Source: Gammaproteobacteria bacterium MFB021
GTDB taxonomy: Bacteria; Pseudomonadota; Gammaproteobacteria; Pseudomonadales; Halomonadaceae
Assembly: GCA_000737985.1 (NCBI GenBank)
Contig: JNVT01000095.1
Location: 1-51,005 of the forward strand
Length of the DNA: 51,005 nucleotides
Reading direction: 5' to 3'
In this document: in pieces, positions 30,223 to 39,426 of the stretch
Numbering within the stretch: the first letter of the stretch is position 1
Layout of the letters: the number at the start of each line of letters is the position of its first letter
Translations under genes and position numbers: made by a program
Notes under the pieces: model-generated
The model's input: the letters and a program-made list of their open reading frames with translations, nothing else
What the model was told of the DNA's origin: nothing
Databases searched by the model: none

Positions 30223-32064
30223 CTAGCGATAGAACTGACGGAAAGTCTGCATCGCCTGAAAAACCGCGGGCGAGAACTCTGCGCCGGGAATCGGGTCGAG
30301 GCGGTGGTCGAGGATCTGCCACTGGCCGGCACCGTCGATCACGGTGATCCGTGACGGCTCGATGATGCCGTAATCCAGATAGCTACTGGCCTGAACCCAG
30401 GGTTGATCGATACCCGGGGTGAGCAGGTCGACGCCCTGGGCATAGTCGGAGAGCGGGTTGGTGCAGCCGAGGGCATGGCGCATCAGCATCGGTGCCACAT
30501 CGAGGTGACTGGTCATGCCGTCGACCGTGCCGGGTTCGACGCCAGGGCCGTGCACGATCATCGGCACGTGGGTCTGGGGGGCGGCGAAGTTGCTGTTGTG
30601 GCCCCAGTAGTTCTTGCCGAAGTCGTTGAACGACTGGCCGTGATCGGCGGTGACCACCAGCAGGGTATTGTCCCACTCGCCCTTGGCCTTGAGATCGTTG
30701 ATCACCTCGCCGAGCAGGGTGTCGTCGTAGTGAACGGCATTGCGATGGCGATTGAAGTAAGGCGTCGGGTCGGTATCCGGCCCCAGCTTCAGATAGTTCA
30801 TATCCTGGATCGAGGGCTGGTAGGGCTGTGCTGCGTCCGCCGGCACGTCGTAGCCGTGGGGAGCATCGTAGAACAGCATGCCGAACCACGGCTGCGTGTC
30901 TGACTGCTCCTGCTGTGACAGCCAGGCCAGCCAGTCGTCGGTCATCTGGCGGTCACGCGCGGCAGGCGTCGGCCCTTCGGTGCGCAGACGCAGCGAGTCG
31001 ATCGAGGAGAAGATGGTGCGATCGAAGCCGATACCGTTGAGGCTGGCCGAGGCGAAGATACCCATGGCGTAACCCTGCTTCTGCATCTGCGTGATCAACA
31101 GCGCCGGGGTCTGGGTATTGTCCAGATAGGCGTAGTAGTTGCCGGTCAGCCCGTAGAACAGGCTCATGGTGCCGTTGCGGGTGGCGTTGCCGCCGCTGAA
31201 GTGGTCGAGATAGCGCCGGCCGTTGGCGTCGAGCGCGGCATAGAGATTGGGCGTATTCTCGGGGCCATACTCATCGGCGCGCCAGGAGTCGATCAGTACC
31301 ACCAGGACGTTGGGCGGTGAGTCTGCCTGGCAGCTCAGCGGGTGCTTGGGCCAGTTGAGATTCTGCGCTTGCTTGCCATCAATGTCGGCGCGCTCGGCGC
31401 GCGCCGCACGCGGGTCGAGCCAGCCATGCTTCTCCATGAAGTCCTTGGCGGTGGCCGGGAACAGCAGCGGGTAGATGCCCACCTGCTGAGTGACGCTACG
31501 CATGTAGCGGGCATCCGCGATCAGGTGCACGACGTGGCTGCCGATCAGCGTCAGCAGAATCACGCCGCAGATCAGGCCCTTGGGCAGGCGGCGCCCGCGA
31601 TCGCCGATGATCACCCGGCGGGCGAGCCAGGCTTCCAGCGCCAGTGCCACCAAGACACAGGCGCTGACCACCAGCCAGGTCGAGGTGGTGAAGTCGAAGA
31701 TCTCGCCATTCTTGTCGTTCAAGAACAGCGACACCATGAACAGGTTCACGTGGAAGCGGTACTGGGCGTAGACCACCGTATCGAGCAGCAGCGCGCACAG
31801 TCCCAGCGCCCCCAGCAGTGTGGCCGGCAGCCATAGCCAGCGTGACCTGAGCATCAGCGCCAGCACGCCCAGCGGCAGCCAGCCGAGCAGCACCAGCATG
31901 CCGAAGTGTCCGATCCAGGTCAGGACCAGATAGGCGATGCCCATGGCATCGTGCGGCAGCGCCAGATAGGGGGTGTAGCGCAGGGCGATCAGCCACACCA
32001 GCGGTAGCTGCAACAGGGCGAAGACCAGCGTGGTACGCCAGCGGCGTCTCAGGGTGTCGTGCAT
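30223..32064 (-). CDS. lapC: LapC/YejM (PbgA)-family inner-membrane protein with periplasmic sulfatase-like domain
   Basis: In E. coli LapC (YejM) senses periplasmic LPS and controls LpxC degradation through LapB. The 613-residue protein has five membrane segments (about 14-32, 43-66, 80-100, 130-148, 163-182) forming the DUF3413 part, then GSHVVHLIADARY and FPATAKDFMEKHGWLD, which align well with YejM. The periplasmic domain shows LIDSWRADE (Asp259), GGNATRNGT (Thr295) and TADHGQ (Asp474, His475), then YAQGVDLL. Unlike E. coli, where the metal site is degenerate, the catalytic residues appear kept. It is 6 bp downstream of kdkA, in the same transcript, so LPS synthesis genes and their regulator are linked. 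Confidence 0.9.
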   Translation of the reverse strand: MHDTLRRRWRTTLVFALLQLPLVWLIALRYTPYLALPHDAMGIAYLVLTWIGHFGMLVLLGWLPLGVLALMLRSRWLWLPATLLGALGLCALLLDTVVYAQYRFHVNLFMVSLFLNDKNGEIFDFTTSTWLVVSACVLVALALEAWLARRVIIGDRGRRLPKGLICGVILLTLIGSHVVHLIADARYMRSVTQQVGIYPLLFPATAKDFMEKHGWLDPRAARAERADIDGKQAQNLNWPKHPLSCQADSPPNVLVVLIDSWRADEYGPENTPNLYAALDANGRRYLDHFSGGNATRNGTMSLFYGLTGNYYAYLDNTQTPALLITQMQKQGYAMGIFASASLNGIGFDRTIFSSIDSLRLRTEGPTPAARDRQMTDDWLAWLSQQEQSDTQPWFGMLFYDAPHGYDVPADAAQPYQPSIQDMNYLKLGPDTDPTPYFNRHRNAVHYDDTLLGEVINDLKAKGEWDNTLLVVTADHGQSFNDFGKNYWGHNSNFAAPQTHVPMIVHGPGVEPGTVDGMTSHLDVAPMLMRHALGCTNPLSDYAQGVDLLTPGIDQPWVQASSYLDYGIIEPSRITVIDGAGQWQILDHRLDPIPGAEFSPAVFQAMQTFRQFYR

Positions 32065-32070
32065 GGGACT

Positions 32071-32820
32071 CTAACCTTGATCAGAAGCGTCGGCGCCGTG
32101 ATAACCATCACAGATGGCGGCGAAGAGGGCGCTGGCGTTCGCGGGGGAAAAGCGCGCCAGGGAGCGTTCCAGACGTGCCAGGTTGCGCTGCTGCCAGGCT
32201 CCGGTTGGGCGCAGGCGGCAGCGATCGAAATCTATCATCCACACCTTGTCGTGGCCTGAAACCGGATCGGTCGATATCAGCAGGTTACGCGCGTTGAGAT
32301 CGACATGGTCGAGGCCAACGTCGTGGAAGCGCCGAATGACTCGCCCCACCTCATGCAGCAGCTCGGTCGCGTCTGGATCCAGGCAGTCGGCCAGCGCGCG
32401 CGAGTGGGCCAGGCGCTGGGTCAGCAGGGCCGCACGGTAGGTGGGGCCCTGGCGGCAGACCAGCGCTGCCACCGGGGCTGGTACCGGCAGACCGCGTTCG
32501 TATAGCGCCAGGGTCAGGCGCATCTCGCGGAAGGCCCGGGTGCGCTCGAGACCCCGCCATAGGTAGCGCTGCTCATTGACGCGGGCGACCATGCCGCCGC
32601 GCCGATAGGGGCGCAGTACCCAGGCTTGGTCTTCCACCTGCAGGAACTGACTCGCGCCGCGGCCGGGTGCCGAGCCCACCACTAGGCCCTTGGCACGCCA
32701 CGCGGCGGGGCTCAGCCAATCCGGGCCTGGAGTTGGCAGCAGCGCATGATCGGGCTGAGAGAGGAGGGCCGGATCGTATAAGATGTGGGTGCCGCGGTGA
32801 TGATAGGTCGCAAGGGCCAT
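32071..32820 (-). CDS. kdkA: 3-deoxy-D-manno-octulosonic acid (Kdo) kinase
   Basis: KdkA phosphorylates Kdo on lipid A, a step found in bacteria whose inner core carries a single phosphorylated Kdo (for example Haemophilus, Pasteurella, Vibrio). The 249-residue protein has a small kinase fold: LRPYRRGGMVARV (nucleotide loop), catalytic HVDLNARNLL (172-181, Asp174) and metal-binding IDFDR (196-200). It leads the minus-strand run kdkA-lapC-GT2-GT4-epimerase. A possible -10 (TACAAT, complement of 32898-32903) lies upstream, without a good -35. Confidence 0.93.
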   Translation of the reverse strand: MALATYHHRGTHILYDPALLSQPDHALLPTPGPDWLSPAAWRAKGLVVGSAPGRGASQFLQVEDQAWVLRPYRRGGMVARVNEQRYLWRGLERTRAFREMRLTLALYERGLPVPAPVAALVCRQGPTYRAALLTQRLAHSRALADCLDPDATELLHEVGRVIRRFHDVGLDHVDLNARNLLISTDPVSGHDKVWMIDFDRCRLRPTGAWQQRNLARLERSLARFSPANASALFAAICDGYHGADASDQG

Positions 32821-33160
32821 GGCCGGGTCCTGTTGGCGCCGCCATGCTCAGCCGGCGGTTTGACTGACGGCCAGGCGCCGTCCACTGTTCGCGCGGCATT
32901 GTACCCGTGCCGGAAGGCAAGCGCCTAGGCACTGGCTGAAAAGGACTGCGCTCGCCCATGCGGCGTTAAAAATCGGCTCAAAATGCTCATTTACACCCCG
33001 TAAACTCCGCCTTTTCGCCGATTTTTGCCTTGCCTGGACTTCGCTCGTCGACTTTTCAGACAGCACCCAGGCACGCTGCGTGGCCCGGCGCAGGCACCTG
33101 CCGCGCATAGCGCTGCGTTCGACGTGCATTGTTATCCGTTTTCATCCATGAGGAAGCCTC
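32821..33160. other. Gene-free 340-bp divergent region
   Basis: It lies between kdkA (minus) and a GT4 gene (plus). It holds the second copy of the palindromic repeat (32936-33059) and a possible kdkA -10 element. GAGGAAG at 33150-33156 is the ribosome binding site of the GT4 gene's GTG start. No open frame of interest is seen. Confidence 0.7.
32936..33059. repeat. Interspersed palindromic repeat element, copy 2 (with outer arms)
   Basis: Three nested inverted pairs are visible: CTGAAAAG (32936-32943) with CTTTTCAG (33052-33059); AAAAATCGGC (32968-32977) with GCCGATTTTT (33017-33026); TTTAC (32990-32994) with GTAAA (33000-33004). The core 32965-33052 aligns with copy 1 at 2467-2555. The two ends of the inner stem differ between copies by paired changes that keep the stem. 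Copy 1 lacks the clear outermost pair. Confidence 0.85.
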
Positions 33161-34312
33161 GTGACCCGCGATTCACACAAGCCCTTGGCGGTCATTGCCA
33201 TTCGTCAGGTGGAGAAGAGCACTGGTGCCAGTCGCAACGCCTTCGAGCAGGCGGTCGCCCTGCAGGCCCTGGGCTACCGCGTGGTCATTCTGGCCGAGCG
33301 TGGTCGCCCTGTGCTGGCCGAGCGCTTCGGTGCCGAGCTGGTACGTCTGTGGCGCTGGCCGCTGAAAGGGCCTTTCCGGCGTTTCTGGTTCAATCGCCGG
33401 GTGCAGGCCTGGTGTCGTCGGCAGCGTCCGGCACTATTGGTGAGTCACGGCGACGTCGAGACGCCGGATACGGTCTACATGCACAACTGCGTGCACCTCG
33501 CCAGCCGCCTGATTCATGGGCGCGAGCTGCCAGCGGGGCACGAGGTCGCGGCGATCCATGATCACGTGCTCAGCGGCGGCCAGTTTCGCCAGGTGGCAGT
33601 CAACTCGCGTCTGATGGCGGAGGATTTTCAAACACGCTACGGCATCGACGCCGCCAAGATAGAGATCAGCTATCCGGGCTATGACCCCGAAGTGTTCAAT
33701 GTTGAACGTGCGCGCGGAGATCGCCATGCCCGGCGCCAAGCGCTCGGCGCTGACGACGACACCTTCCTGATCGGCTTAATCACCTCCGGCAATTTCACCA
33801 AGCGTAACGTGGCGGGGTTCGTCGAGATGGCGACGGCGCTGACACAGCGCCTGCCGGGGCGCTGCCGCTTCCTGGCGGTGGGCAAGGACGATGCCGCCCC
33901 CTACCGCCAGCAGGCCGCAGCCGCCGGCATCTCCGACGTTTTCGAGTGGCGCTCGACCGTCAGTGATGTCGAGACCCTCTATGGCGCGCTCGATCTATTC
34001 GTGCTGCCGGCGCATATCGAAGAGTTCGGCAGGGTCTCGCTCGAAGCGATGGCCTGCGGTACGCCGGTGCTGCTGTCGCGCACCACCGGCGCGGCGGAAC
34101 TGCTCGAAGAGTTGCACTCCGATCTGATCCTCGATAGCCGAGATACTCAAGGCTGGGTGGCGCGGATTGAGCGGCTGATCGAGCAAGACGATCTCGACGC
34201 TCTAGGCGAGTCGCTGGCGCAGTTGGCGAGCGCTTACTCCTATCGCCGACAGACGGAAAAGCTGAAGTGCTCTTTCGAGGCCCTGATGCAGAGCAGAGGC
34301 TCGGTGAAATGA
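33161..34312 (+). CDS. GT4-family glycosyltransferase
   Basis: A 383-residue retaining transferase. The GTG start at 33161 is supported by GAGGAAG at 33150-33156. The N-terminal domain has AIRQVEKSTGASRNAFEQAV. The C-terminal donor domain has GLITSGNFTKRNVAGFVEMA, FLAVGKDD and the E-x7-E motif EEFGRVSLEAMACGTPVLLS. A DHVLSGGQFRQVAVNSRLM segment matches other LPS-linked GT4 enzymes. It is convergent with the next GT4 gene; the 58-bp gap holds only a short palindrome. Substrate is unknown. Confidence 0.87.
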   Translation: MTRDSHKPLAVIAIRQVEKSTGASRNAFEQAVALQALGYRVVILAERGRPVLAERFGAELVRLWRWPLKGPFRRFWFNRRVQAWCRRQRPALLVSHGDVETPDTVYMHNCVHLASRLIHGRELPAGHEVAAIHDHVLSGGQFRQVAVNSRLMAEDFQTRYGIDAAKIEISYPGYDPEVFNVERARGDRHARRQALGADDDTFLIGLITSGNFTKRNVAGFVEMATALTQRLPGRCRFLAVGKDDAAPYRQQAAAAGISDVFEWRSTVSDVETLYGALDLFVLPAHIEEFGRVSLEAMACGTPVLLSRTTGAAELLEELHSDLILDSRDTQGWVARIERLIEQDDLDALGESLAQLASAYSYRRQTEKLKCSFEALMQSRGSVK

Positions 34313-34370
34313 GCGTCTTGTCATGCGCCTGCCGGCGTTAACGCCAATGGCGTTCAGCCGATAGGGCGAT

Positions 34371-35564
34371 TCAACAGTGCTGGCGCAGGAAGGCCATCAA
34401 TTGGTCACCGTAGCGTTGAAGGTTTTGCTGGCTGGCTAGTCGTTCTCGGGCCCGGTCTCCAATCTCGCGTCGTAGCCTGGAGTCTTGCGCCCAGGCGATC
34501 AGTGGCTCTGCAGCTTCCTCTGGATCGACGACGCTGGCGGTTACCAGATCGTCTTTCGCCGGGGAGTAAACCAGGTCTGGGCCGTCGGCACAGGCATCGC
34601 CGTACACGCTCAAGCTCGCCTTGGGACGGCGTGGCTCGACGATGGCACCGCAACCAGCATCCATGATCGCTTCCGGCAGCCCATCGACATTGCTGACGAC
34701 GGTCGGCAGGCCATAAGCAATGGCCTCTTGCGCCACCAGCCCGAACGGCTCGCGCCAGGACGGGCAGATGAATGCATCCAACTGGGTATAGAAATTGGCC
34801 ATGTCGTCGATCAGGCCGCAGAACTTGACCCGCTCCTCTAGTCCCCAGCGCCGTGTCCATTCGCGCAGTGTGGCCTCCAGCGGCCCCTGCCCGGCAATCC
34901 AGAGTTCGGCATGCGGGATGCGAGCCTGCACGCAGCGGAAGGTCTCCAGTGCTACCATCGGCGCCTTCAGGCCCTTCAGGCGTCCCGCGAACCCGAGCCG
35001 AAAGCGGCCTTCAGGGTGCTCGGTCTGCTGCTCGGGCACCGCAATGGCATTGTGTAGAACGAGGGCGGGCAGGTCCTGCCGCAGTTGCCAGCGGATCTCC
35101 AGCATGCGCTGTGCCGCGCGAGACACTGCCATCAGGCCGCGAATCCGAGCCAGATAGCTTGCGACGGCCGCTGGTTCTTGGTCCGTCCAGGCGGTGCCGT
35201 GCTCATAGTGGAAGACGCGCTGACCTTCCAGAAGGGGCATGGGATTACCCGCCAGCTTGTTCCAGACCAGGACCGCATCGGGCGTCAGCCGCTTGGTAAG
35301 TGAGCGCTGATAGGCGCCGCGCAGACCCAGCTGCTCGGGTAGCCTCCAGTGGCCGGGCCCTTTGATGCTGTATATACGGGCTGTCGCATCTGCCAGCGAG
35401 GGACGGATGAATGGATGTATGTCCTGCGTCTGCAAAAGAATACTCAGTGTCAGGCGATGCCCATAGGCACGGTAGAACCGTGCGAAATAGCGCTCGACCC
35501 CGCCCAGATTCTTGAGGCTGACGAGATGTGCGATAGTCGGGGCGGTGTCGTCTGAAACTGGCAT
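34371..35564 (-). CDS. GT4-family glycosyltransferase
   Basis: A 397-residue retaining transferase from ATG 35564 (MPVSDDTAPTIAHLVSLKNL); ATG 35585 is in frame but neither has a clear Shine-Dalgarno, and the longer frame upstream is not conserved. LKNLGGVERYFARFYRA is the acceptor-side loop. RLGFAGRLKGLKAPMVALET, WIAGQGPLEATLREW and EPFGLVAQEAIAYGLPTVVS form the donor site. GC falls toward its 5' end, and the divergent neighbour is also lower in GC. A role in outer core or capsule-like sugar addition is inferred only from place. Confidence 0.86.
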   Translation of the reverse strand: MPVSDDTAPTIAHLVSLKNLGGVERYFARFYRAYGHRLTLSILLQTQDIHPFIRPSLADATARIYSIKGPGHWRLPEQLGLRGAYQRSLTKRLTPDAVLVWNKLAGNPMPLLEGQRVFHYEHGTAWTDQEPAAVASYLARIRGLMAVSRAAQRMLEIRWQLRQDLPALVLHNAIAVPEQQTEHPEGRFRLGFAGRLKGLKAPMVALETFRCVQARIPHAELWIAGQGPLEATLREWTRRWGLEERVKFCGLIDDMANFYTQLDAFICPSWREPFGLVAQEAIAYGLPTVVSNVDGLPEAIMDAGCGAIVEPRRPKASLSVYGDACADGPDLVYSPAKDDLVTASVVDPEEAAEPLIAWAQDSRLRREIGDRARERLASQQNLQRYGDQLMAFLRQHC

Positions 35565-35695
35565 ATCTTGATGATCGCAAAGCATGAGAGAGCTGAGTGT
35601 AAAGGGGGCTCTGATGCAATACCACTCTGGTTTCACGCGGTATGTCAAAGGCGTCTTTGCATACGATAAATCGATAGGCGACAAATGAGTTTTCG

Positions 35696-36715
35696 ATGCT
35701 GAATCAGTGGTTGGCGAGTCGAACTTTCGAGCGTAAGGGCTTCTGGCTGAGGCGACATAGCGCCTGGCTGGACAAGCGCTATTGTTACGTTCACGGCATT
35801 GGCGGTTCTGGAAAGGCGCAGGCCGGTAGGCATGCTCATCGGGCAGCAAGCGCCATTCTTAGCGCGGCCGAGACACGTGAGAGTCCGGGTGCTTGTTCGA
35901 AAATCATCTGGATGTACTGGCATGCACCGTTGGAGCAGGCACCCGAGGTCGTGCAGCTGAGCGTGAGATCCTGGCAGGTGATGAATCCAGATTACGATGT
36001 CAGGCTGCTGAGCGATGACACGCTGGAGGCGCACTTGGGGTTCGATTTCATGGCTGCTTTTGAACTCTGTCGCGTGCGCCTAAAGATAGCGACTAAGGCC
36101 GATGTCCTGCGACTGTATCTACTGAGTCGCTTTGGCGGGGTCTGGGCGGATGCAACGCTTTTCTGTCTGAAGCCTCTCGAGACATGGATGCCCCCACTCA
36201 TCGGTGAGTTCGGTTTCTACACCTTTCGCCGGGAAGTAGTCGTCACGCGTCCAATAGAAGTCTGGTTCATCGCGGCGCAGCGTGGCGACCCTATCATCCA
36301 GCACGTTTTCGAGTTGCTGGTGATGCATCTCTTCCGTAAGAGACCAAGGGCATTGTACGTCTCCAACAGTCGTAAATGTCTGCACAAAATCGGTGTCGAT
36401 GGACAGCGTTCAGCGCCAATCGGTGGGCAAGCCATCCGCGATGCCGAGCGCTATGGTTTCGTGCCCTATTTCGCCACTGGATACTGCTTCAACGACGCTT
36501 TGGAGACGCTATGGAGTGAAACGTGCAAAGCGCGTTTCTTTGCAGCCGACAACCGCTACGCCGATCGTGAGAGCCATGGTGAGATGGGGAACTTCGTCGT
36601 ATCCAAGGAGAGCTACAAAAAGGCTCACCAATCCACCGCAATCTATCAGCGTCGAAAGATCTGGCTGGAACGGACCCTGGAGAATATGGAACGTCGAGAT
36701 ATCTCACCGCGATAA
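35696..36715 (+). CDS. GT32-like capsular polysaccharide synthesis protein (lower-GC gene)
   Basis: A 339-residue protein resembling the Caps_synth/GT32 sugar transferases. Key segments are KIIWMYWHAPLEQAPEVVQL (69-88), LLSDDT (104-109), and IATKADVLRLYLLSRFGGVW followed by ADAT (131-154), the degenerate D-x-D donor site around Asp152. No signal peptide is seen. The start ATG 35696 lacks a clear Shine-Dalgarno. GC in four 60-base lines I counted is 50-58%, against 68% in a line of hldE, so recent transfer of this gene is likely. It could add hexose to the core or an O-unit; the acceptor is unknown. Confidence 0.8.
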   Translation: MLNQWLASRTFERKGFWLRRHSAWLDKRYCYVHGIGGSGKAQAGRHAHRAASAILSAAETRESPGACSKIIWMYWHAPLEQAPEVVQLSVRSWQVMNPDYDVRLLSDDTLEAHLGFDFMAAFELCRVRLKIATKADVLRLYLLSRFGGVWADATLFCLKPLETWMPPLIGEFGFYTFRREVVVTRPIEVWFIAAQRGDPIIQHVFELLVMHLFRKRPRALYVSNSRKCLHKIGVDGQRSAPIGGQAIRDAERYGFVPYFATGYCFNDALETLWSETCKARFFAADNRYADRESHGEMGNFVVSKESYKKAHQSTAIYQRRKIWLERTLENMERRDISPR

Positions 36716-36844
36716 AAGGGTCGAGCAGCTCAGCTCGGGGGCTCTAGGTGCGCGCGGAGAGCCCCGCTGCGCGGGCCGAGTACATGAAATCGAGGCAGCC
36801 CCAGTGTAGTATCCCTCCCACGCTTTCCGTCCCGCGACAAATCA

Positions 36845-37993
36845 ATGACCCACACCCTTTTTCCCGCTCAAGGCTCGCCCCGCCATATCGCCATTCTGCG
36901 CCTGTCGGCGCTGGGCGATGTGTGCAATCTGGTGCCTACGGTGCGTGCCCTGCAGCGCCAGTGGCCGGATGCGCGTATCACCTGGATCGTGGGCAAGACC
37001 GAGCACGCGCTGCTCGAGGGGCTCTCCGGCGTCGAGTTCGTGGTCTACGACAAGTCCACCGGCTTCGCCGGCATGCGCCAGATCTGGCGCCAACTGCGCG
37101 GCACGCGTTTCGATGTGCTGCTGCACATGCAGCAGGCGCTGCGGGCCAGCGTGCTGTCGCTGGGGCTGAAGTGCGATCTGCGCGTGGGCTACGACAAGGC
37201 GCGGGCCAAGGATTGGCAGCACTGGTTCACCCAGCGCCAGCTGGCGCCGCACCCGCGCGCCCACGTGCTCGAGTCGTTCATGGACTTCGCCCGTCTGCTG
37301 GGGGTCGAGGACACCTCGCTCGACTGGTCGCTGCCGATTCCCGACGCCGCCTATAGCGAGGCCGCCCGCCTCAGCGGTGAAGCGCCCTATCTGGTGATCA
37401 GCCCGTGCGCCAATCCGCGACTGCGCAATTTCCGCAACTGGTCGGCCGAAGGCTATGCCGCGGTGATCGCGCATGCCTGGGAGCGCCACGGCCTGGTCAG
37501 CGTGTTGAGCGGCGGTGGCAGCCCCCAGGAGCGCGAGATGGGCGAGCAGATTCGGCGGCTCTGCCCGCAGGTCGAGATCGTCGATGCGATCGGCCGCACC
37601 TCGCTCAAGGGCCTGCTGGCGCTGCTCGATCGCGCCCGTGCGGTGATCGCGCCGGACTCCGGCCCGGTGCACATGGCCAACGCCCTGGGCACGCCGACGC
37701 TCGGGCTCTACGCCACCACCAACCCCGACCGCGCCGCGCCTTACTGCTGGCGTCGCCACGTGGTCGATCGCTACCCCGATGCCCTGGCGCACTATCTGCA
37801 CCAGACCCCGGAGACGGTGAACTGGGGTACCCGCGTGCGTCATGCCGATGCCATGAGCCTGATCACCCTCGACGACGTGGTCGGGCAACTGGATCGGCTG
37901 CTGGCGGAGACCGCCGCGAATCGGGATGATGGCGGGATTCACCGGCCCGAGCAGGGGCCGGTGGCTCAGGATGACAGGGAGCCCAACGCATGA
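36845..37993 (+). CDS. GT9 LPS heptosyltransferase, OpsX/WaaC-like
   Basis: Probably heptosyltransferase I, adding the first heptose to Kdo. The 382-residue protein begins the conserved [59 protein letters not shown] and [20 protein letters not shown] form the ADP-heptose site. The sequence looks nearer the OpsX branch than enteric WaaC. It overlaps hldE by four bases (ATGA), so enzyme and precursor synthesis are coupled. The 129-bp gap upstream has a hairpin, GGGGCTCT (36738-36745) with AGAGCCCC (36758-36765), without a T tail. Confidence 0.9.
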   Translation: MTHTLFPAQGSPRHIAILRLSALGDVCNLVPTVRALQRQWPDARITWIVGKTEHALLEGLSGVEFVVYDKSTGFAGMRQIWRQLRGTRFDVLLHMQQALRASVLSLGLKCDLRVGYDKARAKDWQHWFTQRQLAPHPRAHVLESFMDFARLLGVEDTSLDWSLPIPDAAYSEAARLSGEAPYLVISPCANPRLRNFRNWSAEGYAAVIAHAWERHGLVSVLSGGGSPQEREMGEQIRRLCPQVEIVDAIGRTSLKGLLALLDRARAVIAPDSGPVHMANALGTPTLGLYATTNPDRAAPYCWRRHVVDRYPDALAHYLHQTPETVNWGTRVRHADAMSLITLDDVVGQLDRLLAETAANRDDGGIHRPEQGPVAQDDREPNA

Positions 37994-39420
37994 AGGTCGA
38001 TCTTTCTCAGCTCGAGCACGCGCGTCTGCTGGTGGTCGGCGACGTGATGCTCGACCGCTACTGGCACGGCGGCACGTCGCGCATTTCGCCCGAGGCACCG
38101 GTGCCGGTAGTCAAGGTGGAAGAGGCCGACGATCGCCCGGGCGGGGCTGCCAACGTGGCGCTCAACATCGCCGCCCTGGGCGGGCGGGCGAGTCTCGCCG
38201 GCGTGGTTGGCGATGATGACAACGCCGAGCGTCTCGAGCGCGCGCTGGATGCTGCCAATGTGAGCACTTACTTTCAGCGTAGCCCTGAGGTGCCTACGAT
38301 CACCAAGCTGCGGGTGATGAGTCGCAACCAGCAGCTGATCCGTCTCGATTTCGAAAGCCCGCTGTGGAACGTCGATACCGCGCCGCTCGATGCCCAGGTC
38401 GAGCAGGCCCTGGCCGAGATCGATGTGGTGATTCTCTCCGACTACGGCAAGGGTAGCCTCAACCGGGTCGAGCAGCTGATCGCCACGGCGCGGGCGGCGG
38501 GCAAGCGGGTGCTGGTGGACCCCAAGGGCAGCGACTTCACCCGCTACCGCGGCGCCAGCGTGATCACCCCCAACCTGGGCGAGTTCGAGGCGATCGTTGG
38601 CCCCTGCGCCAGTGACGCTGAGCTGGCCGAGAAGGGCGAGCGCCTGCGCGCCGAGCTGGCCCTGGAAGCGCTGCTGGTGACCCGCAGCGAGCGCGGTATG
38701 ACGCTGATCCGCGAAGGCTACGCGCCGCTGCATCTGCCGACCCATGCACGTGAGGTCTATGACGTCACCGGCGCCGGTGACACCGTGATCGGCGTGCTAG
38801 GGCTGGCCCTGGCCGCCGGGCACGGCTTCGGCGAGGCGGTGATGCTGGCCAATCTGGCCGCCGGGCTGGTGGTGGCCAAGCCGGGCACCGCGGTGCTCTC
38901 GGTGGCCGAGCTCTACACTGCGTTGCATGGCGACAAGCTGGCCGAGTTCGGCGTGATCGCCGAAGCGCCGCTGATCGCCGCGGTGCGCGCAGCCCAGGCG
39001 CGCGGCGAGAAGGTGGTGATGACCAACGGCTGCTTCGACATTCTCCACGCCGGCCACGTGGCGTATCTGGAGCAGGCGCGCAAGCTCGGTGATCGGTTGA
39101 TCGTGGCGGTCAACGACGACGCCTCGGTGGCCCGCCTCAAGGGGCCCAAGCGGCCGATCAACACCCTGGCGCGGCGCGCCCAGGTGCTGGCCGGGCTGGC
39201 TGCGGTCGACTGGGTGGTGGGCTTTGCCGAGGACACCCCGGCGCGGCTGATCGAGGCGGTGCTGCCCGACCTGCTGGTCAAGGGCGGCGACTACCTGCCC
39301 GAGCAGATCGCCGGCGGCGCAGCGGTGATCGCCAACGGCGGCGAGGTGCGCGTGCTGGGATTCGAGGATGGCGTCTCGACCACCACCATGATCGATACCA
39401 TTCTCGACCGCGAGCGCTGA
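37990..39420 (+). CDS. hldE: Bifunctional heptose 7-phosphate kinase / heptose 1-phosphate adenylyltransferase
   Basis: HldE carries out both the kinase step before GmhB and the adenylyl transfer after it, giving ADP-D-glycero-heptose for HldD. It has 476 residues, full length. The N-terminal ribokinase-like domain shows [11 protein letters not shown] (49-59) and the catalytic GAGD (261-264). The C-terminal nucleotidyltransferase domain has [16 protein letters not shown], with HxGH at 353-356. It overlaps the GT9 gene by four bases and is 6 bp from waaA. Confidence 0.97.
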   Translation: MKVDLSQLEHARLLVVGDVMLDRYWHGGTSRISPEAPVPVVKVEEADDRPGGAANVALNIAALGGRASLAGVVGDDDNAERLERALDAANVSTYFQRSPEVPTITKLRVMSRNQQLIRLDFESPLWNVDTAPLDAQVEQALAEIDVVILSDYGKGSLNRVEQLIATARAAGKRVLVDPKGSDFTRYRGASVITPNLGEFEAIVGPCASDAELAEKGERLRAELALEALLVTRSERGMTLIREGYAPLHLPTHAREVYDVTGAGDTVIGVLGLALAAGHGFGEAVMLANLAAGLVVAKPGTAVLSVAELYTALHGDKLAEFGVIAEAPLIAAVRAAQARGEKVVMTNGCFDILHAGHVAYLEQARKLGDRLIVAVNDDASVARLKGPKRPINTLARRAQVLAGLAAVDWVVGFAEDTPARLIEAVLPDLLVKGGDYLPEQIAGGAAVIANGGEVRVLGFEDGVSTTTMIDTILDRER

Positions 39421-39426
39421 GCGGCG

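Noticed and set aside
34334-34353. Palindrome GGCGTTAACGCC and overlapping AACGCC/GGCGTT between two convergent GT4 genes as a terminator
   Set aside because: Stems are short and there is no T run on either side; not strong enough to call.
36738-36765. Hairpin GGGGCTCT/AGAGCCCC after the GT32-like gene as a terminator
   Set aside because: The 12-base loop and lack of T tail make it doubtful; noted only in the neighbouring gene entry.
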